NCBI GenBank assembly: GCA_945928575.1
Contig: CAMENP010000002.1
Coordinates: 124,001 to 188,000, forward strand
Direction: 5' to 3'
DNA from: an uncultured Butyrivibrio sp.
GTDB taxonomy: Bacteria > Bacillota > Clostridia > Lachnospirales > Lachnospiraceae
Length of the DNA: 64,000 nt
Shown: positions 53,365 to 62,561 of the stretch, piece by piece
How the letters are laid out: every line of letters starts with the position of its first letter
How positions within the stretch are numbered: position 1 is the first letter of the stretch
The notes under the pieces: generated by a model
What the model was told of the DNA's origin: nothing
Seen by the model: the letters and a program-made list of their open reading frames with translations, nothing else
The model's database searches: none
Translations under genes and position numbers: made by a program

Positions 53365-55122
53365 ATGAAACTAAAACAAATGATACTGACAATTGCACTC
53401 AGCCTTTGTATGGCTGCAGCATGTCTGCCGAAGGCGGTTTCGGCAGATGATACGCCGCAGGGACGTTGGACAGACTATGCGGCAGCTTCTTTTGACGGAG
53501 GTTCGGGTACCAAAGCCGACCCTTACAAGATCGCGACAGCAGAGCAGCTTGCATTGCTTGCAAAGGAAGTCAACAGCGGAGTGTATGGAAGTACACACAC
53601 AAAAGAGTATTTTATCCTGACAGCGGATATTGACCTGTCGGGGCATGTATGGACACCGATCGGATATGAGAGTTATGCTTCGGGCGGAGGTTCGGCACAG
53701 GCGTTCGAGGGATATTTCAACGGTAATAATAAGAAGATTACAGGCTTGTATGTGGACGAGCGTAAGGGAGATTCCTACGGTAAGAACCGCAGTGCCGGAT
53801 TGTTTGGTTGTATTTCGGCACTCGGTGACGATTATGTTATCAAGAATGTTATCATTGAGAACGGAACTGTATACGCAGGTGACGGTAATACTTTATCGGA
53901 AGAAAGCTATGGCGCCGGTCTGCTTGTCGGCAGCATAACTACATCATACGGTACGGATTATGCAGCCATTAATAATTGCAAGGTGTCAGGTGCGGTCAAT
54001 TCCACCAAGCGTGCAGGCGGTTTGGTTGGTGATGCGAGCTATACAATTTTTTCGAATTGTACTGCCGATGTCAGGGTTGACGGTTACAGCGTAAGCGGAG
54101 GCTTTGTCGGCAATGCTTTTGTATCACAGTTTAGTGATTGTACAGCAAATGGTAAAGTAACCAGCAAAGGCTGGTCCACAGGAGGATTTGCGGGCATTTT
54201 GTATTATGGTACAACTGTAAATCATTGTGCCGCATTCGGAAATGTGGAAGCCGGAGATTGGAATCTCGGCGGATTTGTAGGATACACTGAAAGTAATATT
54301 GCAATTGCAAACAGTATTGCCATGGGAGATGTCAAGAGTAATGTGACCGATTGGCAACGAAAAACCGGAGGATTTATCGGTACAGCCTGGGATGATACAA
54401 TTAAATTGGAAAAGTGCCATGCGGGCGGTAAAATTACGGCTGTTGAAGATGACACCGTCGGAGGATTTCTGGGATCAGATAACGGGAATAATATCGCTGT
54501 TTCCGGTTGTTCATTTGACAATATAAAGAACGCAGCACTTTCCGGAGCCGGGAGTGCATCCGCCCAAACATATGGTATAACAGCACAGAATACAGCGTCT
54601 GTTGATGCGAGCGTCTGCATGGATTATTACGGAGGCCATGATATGGTTGAAAAAGCCGGACAGGATCCGACATGTACTGATGATGGTTATGAGGCCGGAA
54701 ATGAGTGCAAACGCTGCGGATATAAAGAGGGCTTTGCCGTAATTCCGGCAACGGGACACACCGGAGGAAATGCCACCTGTACAGCCAAAGCCGTATGTGA
54801 AGTATGCAGACAGGAATACGGCGAGCTTGACTCCAATAATCACGCTGACTTAAAACACATCCCTGCCAAGGCAGCCACCAAGGATGCAGAGGGCAATATC
54901 GAATACTGGTATTGCGGCGGCTGTGATAAGTATTACAGCGATGCTGCGGCAAGTAAGGAGATTTCCAAGGCAGATACCGTAACCGCAAAACTGCCGGCCG
55001 GTAACGATTTCCCGCAGACCGGTGACAACGCCGGTTTCATGATGTGGTTTACACTTCTCCTTATCAGCGGAGCAACAGTGATCGGTATGAAATCATTTGG
55101 AAAAGATATAATCGAAGGTTAA
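53365..55122 (+). CDS. Sortase-anchored surface protein with GLUG-type repeats
   Basis: A 585-residue exported protein: signal peptide (cut after about residue 27, AVSA), a long repetitive beta-helix-like region with GLUG-type repeats (AGGLVGDA, SGGFVGNA, TGGFAGIL, LGGFVGYT, TGGFIGTA, VGGFLGSD; residues 130-395), a region with Cys-pair modules (CTDDG...CKRCGYKEG, CTAKAVCEVC, YWYCGGCDKYYSD; about 430-530), and a C-terminal sorting signal FPQTGD (549-554), membrane helix and short tail. The sorting motif starts with Phe instead of Leu. Wall anchoring is inferred; the ligand is unknown. No sortase gene is in the window. Confidence 0.9.
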   Translation: MKLKQMILTIALSLCMAAACLPKAVSADDTPQGRWTDYAAASFDGGSGTKADPYKIATAEQLALLAKEVNSGVYGSTHTKEYFILTADIDLSGHVWTPIGYESYASGGGSAQAFEGYFNGNNKKITGLYVDERKGDSYGKNRSAGLFGCISALGDDYVIKNVIIENGTVYAGDGNTLSEESYGAGLLVGSITTSYGTDYAAINNCKVSGAVNSTKRAGGLVGDASYTIFSNCTADVRVDGYSVSGGFVGNAFVSQFSDCTANGKVTSKGWSTGGFAGILYYGTTVNHCAAFGNVEAGDWNLGGFVGYTESNIAIANSIAMGDVKSNVTDWQRKTGGFIGTAWDDTIKLEKCHAGGKITAVEDDTVGGFLGSDNGNNIAVSGCSFDNIKNAALSGAGSASAQTYGITAQNTASVDASVCMDYYGGHDMVEKAGQDPTCTDDGYEAGNECKRCGYKEGFAVIPATGHTGGNATCTAKAVCEVCRQEYGELDSNNHADLKHIPAKAATKDAEGNIEYWYCGGCDKYYSDAAASKEISKADTVTAKLPAGNDFPQTGDNAGFMMWFTLLLISGATVIGMKSFGKDIIEG

Positions 55123-55146
55123 AGAAATTAATATATAATAAAAAAT

Positions 55147-55178
55147 ATCCCGGACATACCGATTGATATGTCCGGGAT
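55147..55178. terminator. Bidirectional terminator
   Basis: ATCCCGGACAT (55147-55157) pairs perfectly with ATGTCCGGGAT (55168-55178), with A/T runs on both sides. It separates the convergent surface protein and glycosyltransferase genes. Confidence 0.9.
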
Positions 55179-55182
55179 TATA

Positions 55183-56100
55183 TTATATTTTTCCGATAAG
55201 AAATGCAAATCTGAGAGCCAGTTCGTCTACCATACGGCTTCTTAACCGTTTTGGATAGAATACTTTGGTAATCACATCCGGAAAATATTTTTCACTTGAG
55301 AAAAGTCTTAACAGTCTTCTGTCGGAAATATCAAGTTCAGGACCGACGGTCTGATAGAAATCCTTGATTATATCGTGGAAATCTTTAAAACCTCCTCCGA
55401 AAAGATATTTAAAACGCCATATCCATAATCCCCAGAAAGACTGGTTGGATGCCGTTACAGCGCTTTCATGACGTCTGTAGAAAGCACATGGCTCTTCATC
55501 AAATACGATATCCGCATATATGGAGTAAAGCATACTCATCCATGTACCGCGTCCTGTTGAGAACGAAGGCTTATGCGCATTAAGCAGTTTGAGCGCCTCT
55601 TTGTTGACAGCCATTGTAAATTCAAGACCGCACACTTCAAAGAGAGTATCTTTAAGTTTTATATGGCTTCCGGCAGGATGGTTAGGAGTCTTGTTGCGGA
55701 TCGATGCGAGGTTTTCATCGCATATTGTGTATCCGCCGTAATATGCCGCCGGTCTGTCAGTCTGAAGACCTGAAAGCTTTTTTATCGCGCGCTCTATTTT
55801 ATCGGGAAACCATACATCGTCCTGATCCGCAAAAAAATAATAGTCAGCATCCGGTGCGGTGTCGGTAAGTTCATAGAAGCATGCCGGATATCCGAGGTTT
55901 CCCTTATCATCGGATATAAGATGAATACGGGAATCCCTGCTGCAATACTCCTTTATGATATCAACTGTGCCATCGCCGGAATTATCATCACGGATAATAA
56001 GTTCCCAATCGTCATAAGTCTGACTGATGATGCTTTCAATCTGAGCTCCGATATATTTTGCTCCGTTGTAAGAAGAGAGCAGTATAATCGCTTTGTCCAT
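55183..56100 (-). CDS. Family 2 glycosyltransferase (rhamnosyltransferase-like)
   Basis: A 305-residue GT2 enzyme with an N-terminal GT-A domain: ILLSSYNGAKYIGAQIESI, RDDNSGDGT and the metal motif FFADQDDVW. It resembles rhamnosyl- or galactosyltransferases of cell-surface polysaccharide loci; donor and acceptor are unknown. GGAGGT precedes the ATG at 56100; the frame extends to 56136 inside argH. It is the last gene of the minus-strand run that starts with the CsbB-like gene, 13 nt after argH. Confidence 0.87.
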   Translation of the reverse strand: MDKAIILLSSYNGAKYIGAQIESIISQTYDDWELIIRDDNSGDGTVDIIKEYCSRDSRIHLISDDKGNLGYPACFYELTDTAPDADYYFFADQDDVWFPDKIERAIKKLSGLQTDRPAAYYGGYTICDENLASIRNKTPNHPAGSHIKLKDTLFEVCGLEFTMAVNKEALKLLNAHKPSFSTGRGTWMSMLYSIYADIVFDEEPCAFYRRHESAVTASNQSFWGLWIWRFKYLFGGGFKDFHDIIKDFYQTVGPELDISDRRLLRLFSSEKYFPDVITKVFYPKRLRSRMVDELALRFAFLIGKI

Positions 56101-56113
56101 ATATACCTCCGGC

Positions 56114-57487
56114 TTATTCTGCCATATATGCGTCATATTCGCTTATAGCGTCAAGCATTGCCTTAGGGCCGGGAGCACCTTTGGTAAGACGTTTTTCAAC
56201 ACAGGTTTTAAGACTGATGGCTTCATAAATATCGTTTTCAAAAACAGGTGATACCGACTTGTAATCCTCAAGAGGCAGTTCGTCAAGCGAGATGCCTTTA
56301 TCAATGCACATAAGTACGAGCTTTCCGATAATTCCATGTGCATCCCTGAAAGGTACTCCATGGTTAACGAGATAATCTGCAGCATCGGTTGCATTGGTGA
56401 AACCATTCTTGGCGCTTGCTTCCATAACAGGCTTGTTGAAAGTCATTGTATCGATCATTCCGGTAAAGAGCGCGATGCATCCTTTGGTTGTATCGATTGC
56501 ATCGAAAGTAAGTTCCTTATCCTCCTGCATATCTTTGTTATATGCGAGCGGAAGTCCCTTCATGGTTGTAAGGATTGACATGAGGGCGCCATATACACGT
56601 CCTGTTTTACCGCGTACAAGCTCTGCAATGTCAGGATTTTTCTTCTGAGGCATAATTGAACTTCCGGTGCTGTATGCATCATCGAGTTCGATAAAGCGGT
56701 ATTCATTGGTGTTCCATATAATAATTTCCTCAGAGAAACGGCTTAAATGCATCATAATGGTTGATAATGCACTGAGAAGTTCAATAATATAATCCCTGTC
56801 AGATACGGAATCCATACTGTTTGAAGTGGCGCCCTTGAAATTAAGCAGTTCAGCGGTAAATTCGCGGTCAAGCGGATAAGTTGTACCGGCGAGCGCTCCG
56901 GCACCGAGAGGACAATAATTCATTCTCTCACGGATGTCATGAAGTCTGCTGCGGTCGCGTCTGAACATTTCAAAATAAGCACCGAAGTGGTGTGCAACTG
57001 TTACAGGCTGGGCTTTTTGCAAGTGTGTAAATCCCGGCATGTATGTCTCAACATTTTCCTTCATTATTCTTAAAATTACTGCAAGAAGTTCTTTTAAGAG
57101 AGCGTCAGTTTCGCCTATTTCATCACGGATATATAATTTCATATCAAGTGCGACCTGATCGTTACGGCTCCTTCCGGTGTGGAGTTTCTTACCGGTATCA
57201 CCGATTCTCTCAATTAGTGTAGCTTCCACAAAAGAGTGGATATCCTCATATTCCGGACTGATTTCGAGAGTACCGTTTTCGATATCGCTCTTAATGCTTT
57301 CAAGTCCGTTAAGAATGGCAAAACGTTCTTCGTTAGTAACGATTCCCTGTTTTGCAAGCATATTGACATGCGCGATGCTTCCGTCAATATCCTGTTTGTA
57401 AAATTTCTGGTCAAAAGATAATGATGCATTAAAATTATGCACGAGCTGGTTGGTTTCTTTAGTAAATCTGCCGCCCCAAAGTTTCAT
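56114..57487 (-). CDS. argH: Argininosuccinate lyase
   Basis: A 457-residue enzyme splitting argininosuccinate to arginine and fumarate. MKLWGGRFTKETNQ, TGRSRNDQVALD, HLQKAQPVTVAHH and the catalytic loop GSSIMPQKKNPD are diagnostic. The start codons ATGATG overlap the yfhO stop; the second ATG (57487) is 9 nt from AAAGGA and gives the usual MKLWGG start, so it is preferred over 57490. argG is not adjacent. Its place within a cell-surface glycosylation operon is unexpected. Confidence 0.96.
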   Translation of the reverse strand: MKLWGGRFTKETNQLVHNFNASLSFDQKFYKQDIDGSIAHVNMLAKQGIVTNEERFAILNGLESIKSDIENGTLEISPEYEDIHSFVEATLIERIGDTGKKLHTGRSRNDQVALDMKLYIRDEIGETDALLKELLAVILRIMKENVETYMPGFTHLQKAQPVTVAHHFGAYFEMFRRDRSRLHDIRERMNYCPLGAGALAGTTYPLDREFTAELLNFKGATSNSMDSVSDRDYIIELLSALSTIMMHLSRFSEEIIIWNTNEYRFIELDDAYSTGSSIMPQKKNPDIAELVRGKTGRVYGALMSILTTMKGLPLAYNKDMQEDKELTFDAIDTTKGCIALFTGMIDTMTFNKPVMEASAKNGFTNATDAADYLVNHGVPFRDAHGIIGKLVLMCIDKGISLDELPLEDYKSVSPVFENDIYEAISLKTCVEKRLTKGAPGPKAMLDAISEYDAYMAE

Positions 57488-60132
57488 CATTCAACATCCT
57501 TTCCTGATTCTTGTATTTTGTTATCTTGTGCGCTGCGCTTTGCAAGTCTTGCGTTGGCAAGCTCCGTAAGGGCACCGTCCTCGGATATTTCTTTTTTAAA
57601 GCGTATTCTATAAAATATACATCCGGCAATCAGAAGCAGGCTTATGATTGATAATACGGCGCCGCCCTTAAGTCCGCGCGGAACATATTTAAATTCTATA
57701 TCATGTGTTCCGGCAGTAAGATATACGGCGATAAAAGCATTGTCACCGATGGAAGTATAATCGGTTCTGATACCGTCTACATACACGGTATAGCTTTCGT
57801 CATATGGTATTGATGTATATAAAAGACCGTTATTTTTGGCGGTCACGCTTCCTTTGATATGAGTGTCATCGTAACTGTTTATCTGAAGTCCTTCATCCGA
57901 AAGAGCGTCATAAAACTGTTTGAATTTATCGAGGTCAAGTACGTATGCGTACATTTGGAGACTTTCGTTGCCGCCGTCCGAGTTAGATATATTAATTGTG
58001 GAACCGGCGGTTACATATCCCAGGTCGACCATACGTCCGTGATCAACTCCGCTAAATGTCTCTGAAACACCGTTTACGGTGACATTGATCGATTTGATCG
58101 ATGTGTTCATAACGAACAGATACAGGTATTCATCCTTGTCGGCAGTGACGGTTGCAGTGCTTGAATCATCCTGGAAAGTGATTCTGTAGAAAAGATCGTC
58201 AATCCCGGCCGCCGACTTGGCAAATAAATTTTGGATCACAAACGGATTAGGATTGCTGTCAGCCTGAAAATTCCCGTTGAAATCCGAAGGAACCATGAAA
58301 CCGAGCGGGAGAGTGTAATTGTTGCGGTAGAGGTATTCTCCGTTGTACTCGTCCACAAGAGAGTAAATGTCACTGCCCTTGATTTCCTGGTTACTTATAA
58401 AATATTTAATGTCAAAAATAGAATACACAAGCGGTGTTGCACCGTTTATGGCATAAGCATTTGTCGAATGTTCAAGTCCCATATAATCATAGAAGGAAGT
58501 GAGCGATGCATATGCGGTTGATGAGAACGTGGAAGCTCCATGGAAATTATGCCATGCAGAGTCATTCTTGGATCGGTATCCGCGGAATTTGGTTGTTCTG
58601 TAGAAATCACTGCTGCCGTTTTCAAGTTCATCTATGGAGTCCTTAAGATAGTTGACGCTGTCATAATCTCTCAGGTAATACGAACGTGATGTTGTGGAAT
58701 AGCCGGTGTTGTCCATATTGACGGTGCTTTCAACGATCGAAACCGCAAAAAGTGCAACGATCAGTATATCCGTGCGCAGTTTCTTGTGTCTCGCAAGTAA
58801 TGCAATAAGCATATATACGGCAATGAAAATGCCTGTGATATATAGTATTTTAAAATCAAAATCATCATCGGCGGTAATAGTGTTTCCTATATATATAAGG
58901 AAAAGCATAACAGCCCAGAAACTTCCGCCAAGCTGTGTCTTTGAATAATTCTTAATGTTAATGAATGCATCATAGCATATGCTTAACAGAATGAATATAT
59001 ATATGAAAGACTGTCTGCACGGAAGTGAATTAGGGTAATGGAATCCATGCCATATGAAGTTTGGAATATTCATATTAAATGCGACGAGAAAAACAATCAA
59101 CGCAATTACTTTCATTATTTTCTCGCGCAGACTTATTTTGTTACACATAATGTAGAGCGGGAAGAGAACAAGTACCGCAACACCGCAGTAGATATTCGGC
59201 ATATGGTCAAGTCCCAGGCTTACAGGAGTATTTATAAGGTGGCGCTTGAAAATCGTCACGAAAGAGAAATATCTTGTAAGTGTCTTAGGAAAATTGATTT
59301 TACCGGAAGCCGTATATTCAAGCGCATACATTTCCGGAAGAAGGACAACCGCCGCGAATGCACCGGCTAACAGTGAATATACAATAAATCTTAATATTAT
59401 CCGGGCATACTCGGTCTTATCTTCAGGAACGGGTCTCGATACGATGAGTACGATAAAATAGATCACCATCGAAATACATACCATTATCGCAATATAATAG
59501 TTAGAGAGAATGGTAAATCCGAGAGTGATAGTATATAACAATCCCTTGCCTTCGTATACAAGTTTCTCAAGTCCGAGAACAACAAGCGGAAGCAGTAATA
59601 CGCAGTCAAGCCACATAAGATTCCAGCTGTATGCGGCAATAAATGCCGAGAGGGCATAGAAAAGACCGAATACTGCGGCGCTTAAACTGCGGCGTTTGTT
59701 ATGTTTGCAAAGATATAATGTAAAAGTGAAACTTGAAGCGGCAATCTTAAGAAGAATGATCGCATTCATGATTTCAATCATGTATTTCTGCGGGAAAAGA
59801 GCAATAAACCAGTTGGTCGGACTTGAAAGGTAATATCCGAAAATGGCCATAAAATTGGTGCCCATACCGATATCCCAGCTGTAATACAAACTGCCGCCGT
59901 CACGGATTTTACTCCAGAGTTCGGAGAAAAAAGGACAGTACTGGTGATACATATCAGAACGCAGGTAACAATTGTCGCCGAATGGGAAAATATCACGAAT
60001 GATAAAAATGGCAATCATTATGACAAGTGGTACCACAAAAGACATGATATATACAGCGCGGCTGTGGGTGAGCTCATGCAATGCAGCATATCGGCTTTCT
60101 CTGGCGTTTTTCTTTTCATTATTGTCAGTCAT
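57487..60132 (-). CDS. yfhO: YfhO-family membrane glycosyltransferase-like protein
   Basis: An 881-residue protein with a short charged N-terminus, about twelve membrane segments (to about residue 480), a large extracytoplasmic domain (about 490-845) and a final membrane helix near 850. RSDMYHQYCPFF in the first outer loop and WSLMWLDC-like segments (here SWNLMWLDC) are typical of YfhO (PF09586), a GT-C-like protein. In Bacilli YfhO works with a CsbB-type GT2 and a GtcA-type flippase to glycosylate lipoteichoic acid. GGAGG lies 5 nt before the ATG at 60132. It overlaps gtcA by 8 nt and argH by 1 nt. Confidence 0.9.
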   Translation of the reverse strand: MTDNNEKKNARESRYAALHELTHSRAVYIMSFVVPLVIMIAIFIIRDIFPFGDNCYLRSDMYHQYCPFFSELWSKIRDGGSLYYSWDIGMGTNFMAIFGYYLSSPTNWFIALFPQKYMIEIMNAIILLKIAASSFTFTLYLCKHNKRRSLSAAVFGLFYALSAFIAAYSWNLMWLDCVLLLPLVVLGLEKLVYEGKGLLYTITLGFTILSNYYIAIMVCISMVIYFIVLIVSRPVPEDKTEYARIILRFIVYSLLAGAFAAVVLLPEMYALEYTASGKINFPKTLTRYFSFVTIFKRHLINTPVSLGLDHMPNIYCGVAVLVLFPLYIMCNKISLREKIMKVIALIVFLVAFNMNIPNFIWHGFHYPNSLPCRQSFIYIFILLSICYDAFINIKNYSKTQLGGSFWAVMLFLIYIGNTITADDDFDFKILYITGIFIAVYMLIALLARHKKLRTDILIVALFAVSIVESTVNMDNTGYSTTSRSYYLRDYDSVNYLKDSIDELENGSSDFYRTTKFRGYRSKNDSAWHNFHGASTFSSTAYASLTSFYDYMGLEHSTNAYAINGATPLVYSIFDIKYFISNQEIKGSDIYSLVDEYNGEYLYRNNYTLPLGFMVPSDFNGNFQADSNPNPFVIQNLFAKSAAGIDDLFYRITFQDDSSTATVTADKDEYLYLFVMNTSIKSINVTVNGVSETFSGVDHGRMVDLGYVTAGSTINISNSDGGNESLQMYAYVLDLDKFKQFYDALSDEGLQINSYDDTHIKGSVTAKNNGLLYTSIPYDESYTVYVDGIRTDYTSIGDNAFIAVYLTAGTHDIEFKYVPRGLKGGAVLSIISLLLIAGCIFYRIRFKKEISEDGALTELANARLAKRSAQDNKIQESGKDVE

Positions 60133-60568
60133 CACAACCTCCTTCATCGTTTACAGATGGTTTCTTTTTAAAAATGAAAAATTTGCTTGCAAAATAGTTG
60201 AAAATTATTACAAACACCGCGGTAATAATTTTGGCAACAAGTTCGTTCATATTAAATACTTTAACGGTCAGTGCGATAAATGCGGTTTCAAATAACAGTG
60301 ACAGAAGTCTTGCACCGACGAATGATGCAAACTCCGGAAATAATACTTTAGCTTTGAAAGTCCTGCTTTCAAATACGAAAAGCTTGTTGGTTATGAATGC
60401 AAAGAGCACTGCGGCAACCCATGCTATTACATTATACACAACAGGGTCGACCGTGGTAAATTTGTAGAAGAGGAAATAAACGGCATAATTGACAACCGTT
60501 GTAAGACCTCCGAATATTACGTAAGTAATGGTTTCCTTATTAAATAGTTTAGCCAGTAATTTTTTCAT
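60125..60568 (-). CDS. gtcA: GtrA/GtcA-family polyprenol-linked sugar flippase
   Basis: A 147-residue protein with four membrane helices. ETITYVIFGGLTTVVNYAVYFLFY and the later NKLFVFES and FASKFFIFKKK are typical of the GtrA family, proposed to flip undecaprenyl-phosphate-linked sugars. It overlaps the GT2 gene upstream by 20 nt and YfhO downstream by 8 nt, so the three products are probably made together. The ribosome binding site is weak (GGTGAAA). Confidence 0.92.
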   Translation of the reverse strand: MKKLLAKLFNKETITYVIFGGLTTVVNYAVYFLFYKFTTVDPVVYNVIAWVAAVLFAFITNKLFVFESRTFKAKVLFPEFASFVGARLLSLLFETAFIALTVKVFNMNELVAKIITAVFVIIFNYFASKFFIFKKKPSVNDEGGCDD

Positions 60569-61517
60569 CCGATTTCACCGTATTGCAATCGGGAAGATTG
60601 CTTTCCTTTGCGATATATATGGGCCTGTGTTTGATTTCGGTGAAAATTCTTGCGATATATTCACCGACAATGCCGATTGACAGCTCAATAATTCCGCCGA
60701 GAAAAAGCAGTATGATAAGCGTCGAGGCGTATCCGGGAGCGTCAATGCCGGCCACAAGTGTCCTGATCAAAATAAAAATAGCATAAATTATAGCTATGGC
60801 AAATATAACAAATCCCATGACGGAGAGAATTTTAAGGGGCACAACGGAAAAAGAAAAAATGCCGTCCATTGCATAACGCATAAGCCCTTTGAAACTCCAT
60901 TTGGTGGTGCCGATCGTACGTTCGACATTCTCGTAAGGAATCCATTCGGTATCGAATCCGACCCAGCTGAAAATTCCCTTTGAAAAACGCTGCCGTTCCG
61001 AAATCGAGATTATTGAATCCACCATTTTGCGTGACATAATCCTGAAATCAACGGCTCCGTAAGGCATCTTGACATCGGTAAGCTTGTTATTGAATTTGTA
61101 AAACTGCTGGGAGAAGAAACTCCTAATACGGCGTTCGCCTTTGCGGCTTGTCCTGTATGCGGCGCAACAGTCATGTCCGTTACGGATGCTTTCCACCATA
61201 CGAGGTATCAGAGCGGGAGGATGCTGCAGATCGGCGTCCATAACAATCACATAATCACCGTCAGAGGCGCTTAGTCCGGCGTACATACCGGCCTCTTTAC
61301 CGAAATTTCTTGAAAAAGATATATATCTGACATTGTCATATGTCGCAGCCATTCCCTTAAGGATGATCAACGTGTCATCCTTACTTCCGTCATCTATAAA
61401 AATATATCTGAACTCACAGCCGTCGATACGGCTTACAACTTTCTGAGTTTCATTGTAATATGTTGTAAGTACATCCTGCTCGTTATAGCAGGGAACAATG
61501 ATATCTATTTTATTCAT
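60549..61517 (-). CDS. Polyprenyl-phosphate glycosyltransferase, CsbB/GtrB type
   Basis: A 322-residue GT2 protein with a cytoplasmic GT-A domain (IIVPCYNEQDVL, FIDDGSKDDT, VMDADLQHPP) and two C-terminal membrane helices (about 225-255 and 270-300). This layout is that of CsbB, GtrB and bactoprenol glucosyltransferases, which load a sugar onto undecaprenyl phosphate. It is the first gene of the GT2-gtcA-yfhO-argH-GT2 run and has a good promoter upstream. The sugar (Glc, GlcNAc or other) cannot be told from sequence. Confidence 0.92.
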   Translation of the reverse strand: MNKIDIIVPCYNEQDVLTTYYNETQKVVSRIDGCEFRYIFIDDGSKDDTLIILKGMAATYDNVRYISFSRNFGKEAGMYAGLSASDGDYVIVMDADLQHPPALIPRMVESIRNGHDCCAAYRTSRKGERRIRSFFSQQFYKFNNKLTDVKMPYGAVDFRIMSRKMVDSIISISERQRFSKGIFSWVGFDTEWIPYENVERTIGTTKWSFKGLMRYAMDGIFSFSVVPLKILSVMGFVIFAIAIIYAIFILIRTLVAGIDAPGYASTLIILLFLGGIIELSIGIVGEYIARIFTEIKHRPIYIAKESNLPDCNTVKSDEKITG

Positions 61518-61553
61518 AAAAACCCACTTTCCATAAACAACATAATCTGTTAT

Positions 61554-61582
61554 ATTATATATTAGTTTCTTAATATAGTCAA
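61554..61582 (-). promoter_or_regulatory. Sigma-A type promoter of the glycosylation/argH operon
   Basis: On the minus strand TTGACT (61582-61577), 17 nt and TATAAT (61559-61554). Confidence 0.8.
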
Positions 61583-61616
61583 GTTTGACGGCATTTCTAA
61601 AAAACGCAAAAAAAGC

Positions 61617-61645
61617 TTGATTTAGACAGAATGAGATGATATAAT
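61617..61645 (+). promoter_or_regulatory. Sigma-A type promoter of rpsB-tsf
   Basis: TTGATT (61617-61622), 17 nt and TATAAT (61640-61645); predicted start near 61652. Confidence 0.85.
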
Positions 61646-61651
61646 ATCATC

Positions 61652-61783
61652 CGGTGTGTTGCGTCGGGACAGACGCGGATGCTGAATAATAACCACGCCT
61701 GACGGATACAGACCGGTTGGTGCCATTGCTCATGGTTGCCGGTGGTGCGCGGGCGGAAGAATATAACCAACGGAGGTATTAAA
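61652..61783 (+). promoter_or_regulatory. Structured rpsB leader, candidate S2 autoregulatory RNA
   Basis: The 130-nt leader holds the hairpin GCGTC/GACGC (61661-61676) and a longer stem ACCGG/CCGGT (61712-61743) that encloses CCAT/ATGG. Ribosomal protein operons often carry such autoregulatory leaders; binding of S2 is inferred. Confidence 0.6.
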
Positions 61784-62533
61784 ATGAGCGTTATTTCAAT
61801 GAAGCAGTTGCTTGAAGCAGGTGTTCACTTCGGACATCAGACAAGAAGATGGAACCCTAAGATGGCTGAGTACATCTACACAGAGAGAAATGGTATCTAT
61901 ATCATTGATCTTCAGAAATCAGTAGGTAAGGTTGATGAAGCTTACAATGCAGTATATGATATTGCAGAGCAGGGCGGAACAATCCTTTTCGTAGGTACCA
62001 AGAAGCAGGCTCAGGATGCAGTTAAGACTGAGGCAGAGCGTTGCGGTATGTACTATGTAAATGAGAGATGGCTCGGTGGTATGCTCACTAACTTCAAGAC
62101 AATCCAGAGCAGAATCCAGAGACTTAAAGACATCGAGAAGATGGAAGAGGATGGAACATTTGATGTTCTTCCTAAGAAGGAAGTTATCCAGCTTAAGAAA
62201 GAGCAGGAGAAGCTCCAGAAGAACCTTGGCGGTATCAAGGACATGAAGAGAATCCCGGATGCTATTTTCGTAGTAGATCCTAAGAAGGAAAGCATCTGCG
62301 TACAGGAAGCACATATCCTTGGAATTCCACTTATCGGTATTGTAGATACTAACTGTGATCCGGAAGAACTTGATTATGTTATCCCGGGTAACGATGATGC
62401 AATCAGAGCAGTTAAGCTTATTGTATCTAAGATGGCTGATGCAGTTATCGCTGCTAACCAGGGCGAGACAGCAGAAGAATATGAAGATGTTGTAGCTGAC
62501 GAAGCAGAAGCAGAGACAACAGAAGAGGCTTAA
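61784..62533 (+). CDS. rpsB: Ribosomal protein S2
   Basis: A 249-residue small-subunit protein. [40 protein letters not shown] and [22 protein letters not shown] are hallmark segments, and the C-terminus is an acidic tail. The frame extends to 61736 but ACGGAGG lies before the ATG at 61784. Codon use is strongly biased, as expected of a highly expressed gene. It is paired with tsf 28 nt downstream, as in most bacteria. Confidence 0.98.
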   Translation: MSVISMKQLLEAGVHFGHQTRRWNPKMAEYIYTERNGIYIIDLQKSVGKVDEAYNAVYDIAEQGGTILFVGTKKQAQDAVKTEAERCGMYYVNERWLGGMLTNFKTIQSRIQRLKDIEKMEEDGTFDVLPKKEVIQLKKEQEKLQKNLGGIKDMKRIPDAIFVVDPKKESICVQEAHILGIPLIGIVDTNCDPEELDYVIPGNDDAIRAVKLIVSKMADAVIAANQGETAEEYEDVVADEAEAETTEEA

Positions 62534-62561
62534 TTTAACAGGTAATAAGGAGGATTTTACA

